Positions 1 through 10,045 of a stretch of 64,000 nt of DNA are shown in pieces. The DNA is from Piliocolobus tephrosceles. Lineage: Eukaryota; Chordata; Mammalia; Primates; Cercopithecidae. Each line of letters begins with the position of its first letter. Position 1 is the first letter of the stretch. The position numbers and the translations under genes were made by a program. The notes under the pieces are model-generated. The model made no database searches. It had not been told where the DNA came from and worked only from the letters and a program-made list of their open reading frames with translations. Where the stretch lies: assembly GCF_002776525.5 (NCBI RefSeq), contig NC_045441.1:122431655-122495654 (forward strand), read 5' to 3'.

Positions 1-752
1 TGCAACGTGAAGATTAAGTCACTATTCCCCCATTAGACAACATAGGCTGAACCAGGTATTGAGAATACAGACAAGAAAATTAACAGCTTATTGTAATCTA
101 CTGATAACATTTTCCTCCAAATAGAATATACTATGTGTATATGTTTAACTAAGCTTATTTTTAATTCAATGTAATTGAAAAAGCTAACATACAATTTAAT
201 TCCTGAATAAAATAAAACAGTTGCTTTTTATATGGTGACAGAATCATTGACTTTTCCCTTCATTTTATAATCTATATCCTATACCTTGATTTACTCAGCC
301 TTGGCTAAAGCACATTTTTAATATCTTAGCTGAGCTAACTTGCAAGCAGGCAATATTGATGGGGTCAGGGAAGTAGCCCCTTTTCAGGGTTCTGGCCACA
401 TAGCTGATATTATGAGACACTTCATTTTTTTGTTTGTTTGTTTGTTTCCAAATCTCCTGTGTCTGTGTTGGGTGTCCTGTAGACACCGAAGCCTGGGCAT
501 TTTTTATGAATCTCAGGGAGCCACTCTGCTGCTGAGCTGGCCTCACTCACACATTTCATTTATCCACAATAATAAGAATATCAATACCTTGGATTTATAT
601 AGAGCCATTCATCCAAAGAGGTCAAAGCATTTTAATTTAATTGGATGTTCCCGTGGCTTTAAGAGCCCCTAGGTATATTTACAAATGTAATATTAGGAAA
701 TGGTCTGCCCTGGTTTAGACAACATAAAACAAGACCTGCATATATACTGGTT
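1..752. other. Intergenic sequence, no gene seen
   Basis: AT-rich sequence upstream of EXOC4. I see no splice-flanked or conserved coding segment. There is a short TTTG microsatellite at about 429-448. Positions about 585-640 (TTTATATAG followed by CATCCAAAGAGGTCAAAGC) resemble a very old interspersed repeat that I cannot name with certainty. Confidence 0.5.
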
Positions 753-915
753 TTAGCCAGGCATGGTGGCATGTGCCTGTAATCCCAGCTATTCAGGAGG
801 CTGAGGCAGGAGAATCACTCGAACCTGGGAGGTGAAGGCTGCAGTGAGTTGAGATCACATCACTCCAGCCTGGGCAACAAGAGCAAAATTCGGTCTCAAA
901 AAAATAAAATAAAAC
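753..915 (+). mobile_element. Partial Alu, sense strand
   Basis: Starts inside the element (AGCCAGGCATGGTGGC) and carries the typical second-half landmarks: GAGGCTGAGGCAGGAGAATC, CACTCCAGCCTGGGCAACA and an A-rich tail. The first part of a full 300-bp Alu is missing, so this is a truncated copy. Confidence 0.9.
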
Positions 916-1071
916 AAATTAATTAATTTGGATGTGCTAATTTATTTGTCACTTAATTGTATTTTCATTTTGCGATGAAAGTAGGCCATCGTTTTTGACA
1001 CTTATCCAATTTCCCTTTAAAGGAAGTACTTTTGTGTATTTCTGTTTATAAAAAGCAACACCTGGAAACTT

Positions 1072-1370
1072 CTTTTTTTTTTTTTTTGGGACGGAGTCTC
1101 CCTCTGTCACCCAGGCTGGAGTGCAGTGGCACAATCTTGGCTCACTGCAACCACCGCCTCCCTGGTTCAAGCAGTTCTCCTGCCTTAGCCCCCAGAGCAG
1201 CTAGGATTACAGGAGCTTGCCAACACACCTGGCTAGTTTTTATGTTTTTAGTAGAGACGAGGTTTTGCCATGTTGGCCAGGCTGGTCTTGAACTTCTGAC
1301 CCCAGATGATCTGCCTGCCTCAGCCTCCCAAAGTGCTGGGATTACAGGCATAAGCCACTGTGCCTGTCCC
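1072..1370 (-). mobile_element. Alu, antisense strand
   Basis: Full-length copy in reverse orientation: a poly-T start, GACGGAGTCTCCCTCTGTC, the mid-element GTAGAGACGAGG box and a CTCCCAAAGTGCTGGG end. It is flanked by the matching 8-mer GGAAACTT (1064-1071 and 1371-1378), a short target-site duplication. Confidence 0.95.
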
Positions 1371-1504
1371 GGAAACTTTGTAAAACACAGAAAAGTGTAA
1401 AAAAAAAAAAAAAAATTACTCATGTTACTGACGCTCAAAATAACTTTGCAATACCCCCAGAGATGTACTTTCAACAAAACTAGTACCATACTTTAGTAAT
1501 AATA

Positions 1505-1690
1505 GCTGATATTTACCAAGTGCTGATAATGTATAACTCACATATTCTTACTAACATTCTCTACGTGACGTACAATGATCACCCACTTTACAGATAAGGA
1601 AACTGAGGCAGAGTAAAGTTAAGGAACTTGCCCTAGGTAATCTAGCCAGGAAGTGGAAAGCTGGGATTGAATCTAGGCCATTCTGCTACA
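1505..1690 (-). mobile_element. MIR, antisense strand
   Basis: Diverged match to the reverse complement of the tRNA-derived MIR SINE: a CCAAGTGCTGATAATGT segment, then ACAGATAAGGAAACTGAGGC, GGAACTTGCC and GGGATTGAATCTAGGCC. This order of blocks is diagnostic. No duplicated flanks survive. Confidence 0.8.
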
Positions 1691-1714
1691 CAAACTACAT
1701 TCTTTTTTTTTTTT

Positions 1715-4334
1715 TTTTAAAGGTTTGGTAAAAAACACATAACAAAATTTGTAACTTTTGACTACTTTAAAGTTTATAATTCACTGACCTTTAATACATT
1801 CACAAGCTATGCAACCATCGACTGTAGTTCCAGAACATTTCATCACTCCAAAAGGAAACTCTGTATCCATTAAGCAGTCATTCCCCATTTCTTCCTGCCC
1901 TGCAGCCCTTGGCAACCACTGATCTGCTTTCTGTTTGTATGAATTTGCCTATTCTGGATATTTCAGATAAATGGGGTTGTACACAATATGGCCTTTTGTG
2001 TCTGGCTTTTTTCAGTTAGCATGTTTTCAAGATTTATCAATATTGCAGCATATATCAGTACTTTTTTTCATTTTTATGTGTGAATAATATTACATTGTAT
2101 GGATATAGCACATTTTGTTTATACTACACTCATACAGTCATATTGTTGCAGTTCATCGATTGTTAAACATTTAGATTGCTTCCACCTTTAGGCTATTTTG
2201 AAACGGTGTTTTTATGAATGTTTGCGTACAAGTTATTTTCTGAACACTTGTTTTCAATTCTCTTGTGTATATACCTATGAGTGGACTTGCTAGGTCATAT
2301 GGTAACTTTGTGTTTAATTTTTTAAGGAACAACCAAATTGGTTTCTGCAATGACTGAACCATTTCACATTCCCAAAAGAAATGTACAAGGGTTCCAGTAT
2401 CTCCACATACTTGCCAACACTTATTTTCCATTAAAAAAATTTATAACCAACCTAGTGGGTGTGAAGTGGTATCTCATTATGGTTTTACATTTTCCTATAA
2501 TGACTAATGATGTCGAGCATCTTTTTATGTGTTTTTTGGCCATTTGTGCATCTTCTTTGGAGAAATATCTATTCACATCCATTGCCCAGGTTTTAATTTT
2601 TATTTCCTTTTGTGTTGAGTTGTAAGAGTTCTTTACATTGTCTAGATACAGGACTCTTATCAGATACTATATGTGATTTGCTTTTATTGTCTCCCATCCT
2701 GTGCCTGTATTTTCACTTTCTTGATAGTGTACTTTGATGTATGAGAGTTTTTAATTTTAATAAAGCCCAATATATCTATTTTTTCTTTTGTTGCTTATGC
2801 TTTTGATGTCGTAGCTAAGAATCATGAAAATTTACCCTTATATTTTGTTCTAAGAGTTTTATCTCTTATATTTAGGTCTTTGATCCACTTTTAGTTAATT
2901 TTTGCATATTGTATGAGGTAGGGTCCATCTTCAATTTTTTGCTTATGCTTATCCAGTTTTCAACACCATCTGTTGAGGAGACTATTTTTTCCTTATTGAA
3001 TGGTACTGTCACCCTTGTTGAAAATCAATTGACCGGTCAGGTGTGGTGGCTCACACCTGTAATCCCAGCACTTTGGGAGGCCAAGGTGGGCAGATCACCT
3101 GAGGTCAGGAGTTCAAGAACAGCCTGGTCAACATGGCAAAACCCCGTGTCTACTAAAAATACAAAAATTAGCTGGGTGTGGTGGTGGGCGCCTGTAATCT
3201 CAGCTACTTGGAAGGCTGAGGCACGAGAATTGCTTGAACCTGGGAGGCAGAGGTTACAGTGAGCTGAGATTGAGCCACTGCACTCCAGCCTGGGTGACAG
3301 AAAGAGACTCTGTCTAAAAAAAAGAAAGAAAAAAAAAAAAAGAAAATCAATTGATCATAGATGAATAGGCTTATTTCTGTATGGCTTATTCTTTTTACCT
3401 ATGTGTTTATTTTTAGGCAAGTACTATGCTATTTTGATTACTGTGGATTTTTAGTAAGTTTTGAAATCAGAAAGTGTGAGACCTCCACACTGATTTTTTT
3501 TTTCACCAAGATTGCTTTGACTATTTGGGGCTCTTTTAATTTCCATATGAATTTCAGGATCAGTGTTTCTATTTCTGCACAAAAAGCCTAGTGAATTTTG
3601 ACCGGAATTGCATTGAATTTGTAGATAGTTGTGGGGAGTTTGGCCATCTTAACAATATTAAGTTTTTCAACCCATGAACATGGATGTCTTTCCATTTATT
3701 TGAGTCTTCTTTTATTTCTTGCAGCAATGTTTTGTAGCTTTCAGTGTAGTAGTCTTTCACTTCCACGGCTGAGTTTATTTGTAGGCATTTTATTCTTTTT
3801 GCTGCTATTGGAAATGGAATTGTGTAAATTTCCTTTTTGGATTGTTTATTGCCAGTTTACAGAAATACCACTGATTTTCTGTTGCTGTTGATTTTGCATT
3901 CTGCAACTTTGCTGAATATTTTATTAGCTCTAATAGTGTTTTTGTGTGTATTATCTAGGATATTCTATATATAAGATCATATCATCCAAAAATAGATATT
4001 ATTTCATTTCTTCCTTTCTAATCTGGATCACTTATTCATGTTCTTGCCTCATTGCTCTGGCTATAACTTGCAGTACTTTGTTGAATAGAAGTGGCAAAAA
4101 AATGGTTATCCTTTTTTTGTGTCTAATATTAGTGGGAAGGCTTTCAGTTTTTCATTGACTGTGATGATTGCTGTGGGTTGTTCATAAGTACCCTTTATAG
4201 TCTATAAGAAGTTTCCTTTTATCCCTAGTTTTCTGAGTGTTTTTATTGTGAGAGTGTTTTGGATTTTGACAAAGCTTTTTTCTGCATCGGTTGAGATGAT
4301 CACACGTTTTATCCTGTGTCCTGCATTCTTAACC
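1715..4334 (-). mobile_element. Old L1 (L1M-type), antisense, split by an Alu
   Basis: AT-rich sequence matching the reverse complement of an L1 3' region and the second half of ORF2. Recognisable landmarks include TTTGGGTATATACCTATGAGTGG-like and GTGTGAAGTGGTATCTCATT-like stretches. It then runs backwards through the reverse-transcriptase region (TTGAATAGAAGTGG near 4082). The reading frame is destroyed throughout. The Alu at 3033-3341 interrupts it, and the L1 resumes in register on the other side. The subfamily cannot be settled by eye. Confidence 0.8.
3033..3341 (+). mobile_element. Alu, sense strand, inserted in an old L1
   Basis: Full-length Alu beginning CCGGTCAGGTGTGGTGGC and ending in an A-rich tail with GAAA units. 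The direct repeat (G)AAAATCAATTGA at 3020-3032 and 3342-3354 is the target-site duplication. The flanks are the two halves of the surrounding L1. Confidence 0.95.
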
Positions 4335-4416
4335 AGTAGGCCCACCTGCCTCTCCCTTTCTTTATGAATTATTTAATTTTATAGTCCAGTTTTTATACTT
4401 ATACCATAAAAATCTT

Positions 4417-4711
4417 TTTTTTTTTTTTGAGACAGTGTTTCCCTCTATTGCCCAGGCTGGAGTGCAGTGTGCAGTGGAATGGTCTTGGCTCACTGCAACC
4501 TCCACCTTCTGGGTTCAAGCAATTCTCCTGCCTCAGCCTCCCAAGCAGCTGGGATTACAGGCATGCACCACCATGGTCCGGCTAACTTTTGTATTTTTAG
4601 TAGAGACAGAGTATCACCATGTTGGCCAGGCTTGTCTTAAACTCAAGTGGTCTGCCTGGCTCGGCCTCCCAAAGTATTGGGATTACAGGTGTGAGCCATC
4701 GCACTTGGCCC
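4417..4711 (-). mobile_element. Alu, antisense strand
   Basis: Poly-T head, GAGACAGTGTTTCCCTCTATTG, two-monomer organisation and a CTTGGCC end. Flanked by the 9-bp direct repeat AAAAATCTT (4408-4416 and 4712-4720). Confidence 0.95.
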
Positions 4712-4720
4712 AAAAATCTT

Positions 4721-5779
4721 ATTTTCTTTAAGAGTCATTAAAATTAAGATTCCCAGAAGCTATATGTTATTTACTCATTTGAATGTTACATAATTCATTT
4801 AATACTTCTGTGTTATTTCAAAAATGTCAGTACCCTATCTTTATTTCTTTAGGAACAAAGTCCCTAGAACTGGAATTATCAGGCCAAAGGTTATGAATAC
4901 TTTTAAGTTATCCTATCATATATGTGTGTGTGTCATCTTCAACTAATTTTTAAAAATGTGAACTTCTACCAGCTCAATGTCTATTTATAAAAGTAGTTGA
5001 TGCATTCTGAGTTTGCTGCTCCACAACTCCAGGACCTCTGAGTTAGTTTGCTTTCTATTCCTTTAAATTCTTCAATCTTTATTGTTACTGAGCAGGCTAC
5101 CTCCTTCCTTACTTTTAATTTTTATTATTATTCTTGTTCCTCAATCTAACCACTTTCCACACACATTCTGATCTTGTTTTGTTCACTTGGTCTTATGAAT
5201 TAAACCAACGGAACCAAATGCAGGAAATACTAAGCCAACGGAACCAAATGCAGGAAATACTAAAAGCTTACCGGTAAAAGTATTAACACAAATATGCATT
5301 ACTACTAACTATTTCATTTAGCTTGAAAAAAAGGAATCTGCAGTGTGGTCTGTTTGTTTTTCGCTTATACTGTCTTTTCTTCATCAATATTCATTTGTTT
5401 ATTCCTGTGCGTGTGTTTTTAGGGCTATCTGGAAATATAAGAACACTGGGGAAAATTGAACTCACACATAAACCTAATGTAGAAACATTAGTTTTACAGA
5501 ACATTACAGAAAAGCATTTCTGCTTATATTCATTTTCGTATTTTATTGGATTTTTAAAAGAATCACTTGCGCTTAAGGGTAAAACTTCGCACATAGGCAT
5601 CCAGCAGAGAACCCCTCTTTCATTTAAATACACACCCTAACAAATTTTGGCATCATCAGATAAATTTGATTTAAAGCCTGACAAAATTCTAAAAGCAAGG
5701 AAGCCGAAAAAAGCTCGAAGTCAGAATAAAGATAAATGAAGACACTCATTACAAGACTCATGAAGTTGCAGCTGGTTTA
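4721..5779. other. Upstream intergenic stretch, no gene seen
   Basis: AT-rich and without a recognisable gene. The only clear structure is the tandem duplication at 5205-5263. An open segment at 5323-5640 has no protein-like character I recognise and is probably chance. Confidence 0.5.
5205..5263. repeat. 30-bp tandem duplication, two copies
   Basis: The unit CCAACGGAACCAAATGCAGG followed by AAATACTAA(G) occurs at 5205-5234 and again at 5235-5263. The two copies are identical over 29 bases, which suggests a recent duplication. It lies about 760 bp upstream of the EXOC4 start codon. Confidence 0.95.
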
Positions 5780-5813
5780 GCTTTCACGCGCGCCCAGGAG
5801 ACGGAGAAGGAAA

Positions 5814-5832
5814 ACTACGACTCCCAGAGTGC
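5814..5832 (+). promoter_or_regulatory. ZNF143/THAP11-type element
   Basis: ACTACGACTCCCAGAGTGC closely follows the known long ZNF143-associated consensus (ACTACAAnTCCCAGnnTGC), with a G in place of A at the sixth base. Such elements are typical of CpG-island promoters. Binding is inferred from sequence only. Confidence 0.65.
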
Positions 5833-5898
5833 TTAGAGCGAACACGAGCGTCGTTGCCTCAAAACCTGTTCCCTTAGTCCCGCCTCCTCACTTCAGTG

Positions 5899-5903
5899 AT
5901 TGG
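5899..5903 (-). promoter_or_regulatory. Inverted CCAAT box (distal)
   Basis: ATTGG in GTGATTGGATT is a CCAAT box on the minus strand, a candidate NF-Y site. A second one lies 42 bp downstream, in the usual NF-Y distance range before a start site. Confidence 0.55.
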
Positions 5904-5910
5904 ATTTTCC

Positions 5911-5917
5911 ACTTCCG
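5911..5917 (-). promoter_or_regulatory. ETS/GABP-type site
   Basis: ACTTCCG reads CGGAAGT on the minus strand, the core ETS-family (GABPA/ELK) motif common in CpG-island promoters. It sits between the two CCAAT boxes. Confidence 0.5.
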
Positions 5918-5940
5918 CGCCTCTGGAATTCTCCTCACCC

Positions 5941-5945
5941 ATTGG
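5941..5945 (-). promoter_or_regulatory. Inverted CCAAT box (proximal)
   Basis: CACCCATTGGTGG gives CCACCAATGGG on the minus strand, a better match to the extended NF-Y consensus than the distal copy. It is 81 bp upstream of the start codon. Confidence 0.6.
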
Positions 5946-6022
5946 TGGAGACTCCAGCGGGGTCAAATACAGAATTTACGCACTCTTGGCTTCCTTGGAG
6001 CCTAGCGGCTCTCCCCGCGTCC

Positions 6023-6033
6023 AAGATGGCGGC
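6023..6033 (+). promoter_or_regulatory. YY1 motif overlapping the EXOC4 start codon
   Basis: AAGATGGCGGC is a near-perfect YY1 consensus, and its ATG is the initiator codon of EXOC4. YY1 sites of this type are known just downstream of transcription starts in TATA-less genes. They also provide a good Kozak context (A at -3, G at +4). Confidence 0.75.
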
Positions 6034-6111
6034 AGAAGCAGCTGGTGGGAAATACAGAAGCACAGTCAGCAAAAGCAAAGACCCCTCGGGGCTGCTCATC
6101 TCTGTGATCAG
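6026..6111 (+). CDS. EXOC4: EXOC4 exon 1 coding part (exocyst subunit Sec8), residues 1-28 plus two bases of codon 29
   Basis: EXOC4 is the Sec8 subunit of the octameric exocyst. The complex tethers post-Golgi secretory vesicles to the plasma membrane before SNARE fusion, acting with Rab and Ral GTPases and PI(4,5)P2. The exon reads [20 protein letters not shown] and on to ISVI, which I recognise as the human Sec8 N-terminus. The start is the first ATG with a strong Kozak context. The reading frame is open upstream to at least 5900 but contains no other ATG. The exon ends ATCAG|GTGAGG, a good donor, leaving phase 2 (AG), which exon 2 completes with G to give Arg29. This basic, Ser/Lys-rich N-terminus precedes the helical Sec8 domain. 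The full protein is 974 residues, so the window holds only about one sixth of it. Confidence 0.97.
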
Positions 6112-8086
6112 GTGAGGGAGGCAGGAGGCAGGGTCTGGGGACTGGGGGCAGCGGCTTAACCTCCGCTTTGGAAGGGAGAAGGGTTAGCTGGGTCCCACCC
6201 TGCTCTCCCTTCCCTTTCCTCCTTGCCTCCCGCAGCCCCTCCCTAGGGCCCTAACCCCTCCCCAGGGCCCCAGCAATTCTCCCCCCACCTTTTTTTTCTG
6301 GGGTTAGCTATAGAGAGAGGAGCCCCGCCTCAGTCTTTTTCTTTAGGGGCAGCACCTTCTATTACAGTTCCGGGGCCCCAAAGCACGCTATTTGGGTTTG
6401 GTAGAGAAGACCAAGTGAAGGTGTGTTAATTATTGATTCCTAAAATGCTTATTTATTGTTTGCCTGTAGCAGCACTCACTGAGAAAGGCGTCTTGTTTCC
6501 TGGACTTTGGGATGTAAGGCCTTAGAGTCCGGAGACTCCTGTGATGAGTTGCAGATTGTGTTTTCACACTCTGGATACTTTCAACCACCTGTGCGTGGCC
6601 ACAGCCACAAATACAAGAATCTGCAGTGAGCTGGTAGGAGGACTGGGTTTGAAGGCACACATTGGTTTTCGATTTTTGCTCTGCCTTTTTCTGCCTTCCC
6701 ATTCTGGTCCATTCCTTAAAAAAACCAAACCAAACCAATTTCAGATTATCTTCAATGCACTCCCGCTCTGCACCTACCAGAAGATTGGGGTGGGGGTGGA
6801 CTGGGAGTGGTGGACCTTTTAGGAGCTTTTTTTAAAAAAGTGAAATATATTGAGGATGGGGAACCCTTTCAAGAACCTTGGAGATGATACAGGTACTGAC
6901 TAAAACCAATCTAAATAAAATTTATTATGGCACGTTTTTTACGTTGTTGGCATTTGAATTTCAACTCATTTATTTTTCGTAAACACTCCTATTTTTCCCC
7001 AACAATGCTAAACTTTTGTTTGAATTCTTGCAAGGCTCCTGGGATGTGTTGATCATCTTTTCAAAACCCAGGGCCCAACATTATCTGATAGGTACTAAGC
7101 ACTTCAATGAATTAATATATCAAACCATTAAAACAGATTACCACTCACTGACAAAGACACATCTCATGGGTCTTATTTAGGGGACTTTAAGATTATAGCC
7201 TGTTAAATCATTACTGTTAATTTTCTTTTGGGCTTAAGAGAAAAAAATCTCTGCGTGGAAATGCTTAATATACTTGGTAGGCCATACAGAGGAAGTGCTG
7301 TTCTATTGTGAATCGATAGGCCCACATTCTTGCTGCGACAATACACAAGTAGTGTAGATGTACGTCATGATACTAAAATTCCAATTAGAATGTTTGTTGT
7401 TTCCCATCTGAATTTCCTGTGGAATTAGAATTCCTGGACATTATTTGGATCCTTTTTTGAACTTGTTTGTTTTTTCTACCTTGTAGTCAACATTTAAACA
7501 ATAGGTATTTAGTGCCAGTTTGTAGTATGGTGTCTGGCACATGTTGCATATTTAATAGCATTTGTTGACTGAATGAATAAATGCCCTGAGTTTTGCAAAA
7601 ATGAAGCAGGCACAGTGTTACCCTGGAGGAGAGTATAGTTTACCTCGGGGATAAAACATGTCAGTAAAAATGATGACGTAAGACTACGAGAGAGATATGA
7701 AATGTTATGGAAATCCAGGAGGAGTAGCCGTTTCTAATGAAAGTGAAATGTGCCATCTCATCTGTTTACTTTTGATTCTCCAAGGTCTTCCCATTTCTTT
7801 TATGCTATTTGTGCTTTCTTCAGTGCCAGTTGAATTTACTCTAAATGTCACATTTTTGAAAACAACATGAAAGCCAACCTAAAGCATTTTTTACTAATGC
7901 TAATTCAGAACATACCTTGCCTTTGGTTGACCATTCCTTCATGTTCTCCAGGAGGAACTCCGTACTGCTTGATGGCAAAGATTTTGTGGTCATCCATCTC
8001 TTATGCCAGTTTATTAATATATGCCCTGCACTTTATCAGGCCTAGGCATTTTTTACTTTGATCTCTGTTGTGCATTATTGCTTTTC

Positions 8087-8388
8087 TTTTCTTTCTTTCT
8101 TTTTTTTTTGAGACAGAGTCTTGCTCTGTCTCCAGGCTGGAGTGCAGTGGTGTGATCTCAGCTCACTGCAACCTCTGCCTCCCGGGTTCAAGTGATTCTT
8201 CTGCTTCAGCCTCCTGCATAGCAGGGATTACAGGTGTGTGCCACCACACCCAGCTAATTTTTGTGTTGTTGGTAGAGACAGGGTTTCATCATGTTGGCCA
8301 GGATAGTCTCGATCTCTTGACCTTGTGATCTGCCTGCCTTGGCCTCCCAAAGTGCTGGGATTACAGGCATGAACCATCGCGCCCAGCC
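8087..8388 (-). mobile_element. Alu, antisense strand
   Basis: CTTT-rich/poly-T head, GAGACAGAGTCTTGCTCTGTC and the full two-monomer order, ending GCGCCCAGCC. The head includes TTTC units that grew from the original A-tail. Confidence 0.95.
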
Positions 8389-9888
8389 CTCATTTTCCTG
8401 CTTTATCCTTGATCACCTCAGATCACTCAATAACACTTCTGTTACATATTTTTTATAAGTGTGGTGTAAGGGAATGTCTATACTTAGTATCCTGGGCAAG
8501 TTTAATAAGGTTTGGAATACATTGTTACATGTGACCTTGAGACCGAATGGTGTTGGTGTTTGTATTTCAACATTTCTTTGAGTCACAGGGAGATTTTGGT
8601 GTTGGAGTGAGGATGTTGGTAGCTATAACTTCGTGTTATTTCCTTCCTAATGTGCTTTTGAACATACCCAGTGGTTTAAATTTTATAAACAGTGGTAGTG
8701 AATGAGAGGACAATGGTTGTATTACTGTGGTGTTTGGGATGGGGAATGAGGGGAGAGTCCTGTGGGTAATAGAACCAGGAATGTATATTTCTTGTTAGTA
8801 AATTGTGCTGTCACTTGGAAGTTGCTTCTTGTATTTCTGTTCAATTTCTGTCCTTTGTGTTTTCCTTCTTGCAACATTGTATTCATTATTTTTAATTCCT
8901 GATATAAAACTTTGCTTATCTCCTCCTATCTTTTAACTTTTTTTTCAAATTCTCTCCCAAAGACTATAGCTTTCCTAGTTGCTTTGGCAACAAGCCACAA
9001 AAAGGAAAACCCATGTTAGGCTCGTGTTTATAAGGTCTGAGCATTCCTAACATGTACCGGGCACCTGCTAGCTCCTTTCATGTTTCCATGGACTTATTTT
9101 GTCACAAAATAAATTACCTGTTAGAGAGTGTACTGTCTTTTGAAAAGTTTGATCAGTTTAGCTTTTTAAAAAATACCTCTTTGTATCACTGAGTAGTAGT
9201 TTTTCTTTTTTAAATAGTGAATGTTAAAAATGCTTCTTTAATTCTCTTGCTCACATGTGTGAAAATGTCATTTCTGTACTACATTATGATACATTATGTA
9301 TCATAAAATTTTGTCTTTTTTCAATGCTTTTCCTAATAGTTGGGGTAGCTTTTATTGTTACAGTCATTTTTAATATTGTATTCAAAAAACTACAGGTGGA
9401 TAAGGGTTTGACTTAAGGACAGAGTAGGTGTAGACATGGGGAATATCCAAATCTCATCGCTATTTCCAGCCCTTGTACTAAATAGTTAAATAATGACTCT
9501 ATTTTGCTAGTATAAAGTATTTTGCTAGTACAAAGTATTTAAACTTTAAAGCATTTAAAAGCCAAAAATAAAGATGAAGTATAGTGTAATTGTAATGTAA
9601 GTATTATATGATACTTTTTAAGTGCCTTGAGACTCAAATAAAAATGCTTGATTATTTAAAAATTATCGAGTAAAAATATGTCAGGGCAGTCAGATGTTTC
9701 AAAGGTCAGATGACTTCCAGGGCTTTACAGAAGAGGACCTCAGGCCTGTGAGGTGGGGCTTTGGTGAGGGGACAGATAGTGCTTGGAATTCAGTTTGTTG
9801 GAGGCTACGGCCAACTGCAGCTTTTGGTTTTAAGTATTGCCACTAGCCCTTTAAAATGGAACTAACTGTGGGGACAGAATCCTGATTA
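8389..9888. other. Intron 1 segment without recognised elements
   Basis: Single-copy looking, AT-rich intronic sequence. I find no exon-like open frame with matching splice sites and no repeat family I can name. Confidence 0.4.
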
Positions 9889-10045
9889 CCTGCTGATGTG
9901 TGATGTACGATTTGGAGTTTTACACACACACACACACACAGACACACACACCTACTTTTCTTTTGACCTGCTGATGTAAGATTTGGATGTTTTATACACA
10001 CACATACAAGCATATACACATACAATTTTTCTACTTTTCTGTTGA
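9889..10045. repeat. 78-bp tandem duplication with internal CA repeats
   Basis: Two successive units, 9889-9966 and 9967-10045. Each begins CCTGCTGATGT, continues with GATTTGGA(G/T)(G)TTTTA and a CA-dinucleotide run, and ends CTACTTTTC(T)(T/G)TTGA. The first copy has a longer, purer CA run (about 9921-9951); the second has an interrupted one (9995-10024). The copies have diverged by several substitutions. Confidence 0.85.

Larger units (their letters stand above)
5780..6025 (+). promoter_or_regulatory. EXOC4: EXOC4 CpG-rich, TATA-less promoter and 5' UTR
   Basis: CpG density rises sharply from CACGCGCGCCC (5786) to exon 1 and falls again after about 6170, making a small CpG island. I see no TATA box at a suitable distance. 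Instead there is a housekeeping arrangement: a ZNF143/THAP11-type element (5814-5832), a GC-rich CCCGCCTCC (5879-5887), two inverted CCAAT boxes 42 bp apart (5899, 5941), an ETS site between them (5911-5917), and a YY1 motif at the start codon. The transcription start is probably in the last 100 bp or so before 6026, but cannot be fixed from sequence. This suits a ubiquitously expressed exocyst subunit. Confidence 0.8.

Noticed and set aside
1032..1400. 122-codon plus-strand ORF
   Set aside because: It is the translation of an antisense Alu. The same applies to ORF-like stretches in the Alus at 4417, 8087, 11866, 16315, 35804 and others.
5896..6159. Open frames from 5896 and 5900 that run across EXOC4 exon 1, suggesting an N-terminal extension or upstream ORF
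   Set aside because: Their first codons are GTG (5896) and TTG (5900), not ATG. The 5900 frame is in phase with EXOC4 but contains no ATG before 6026, so the 6026 start stands.
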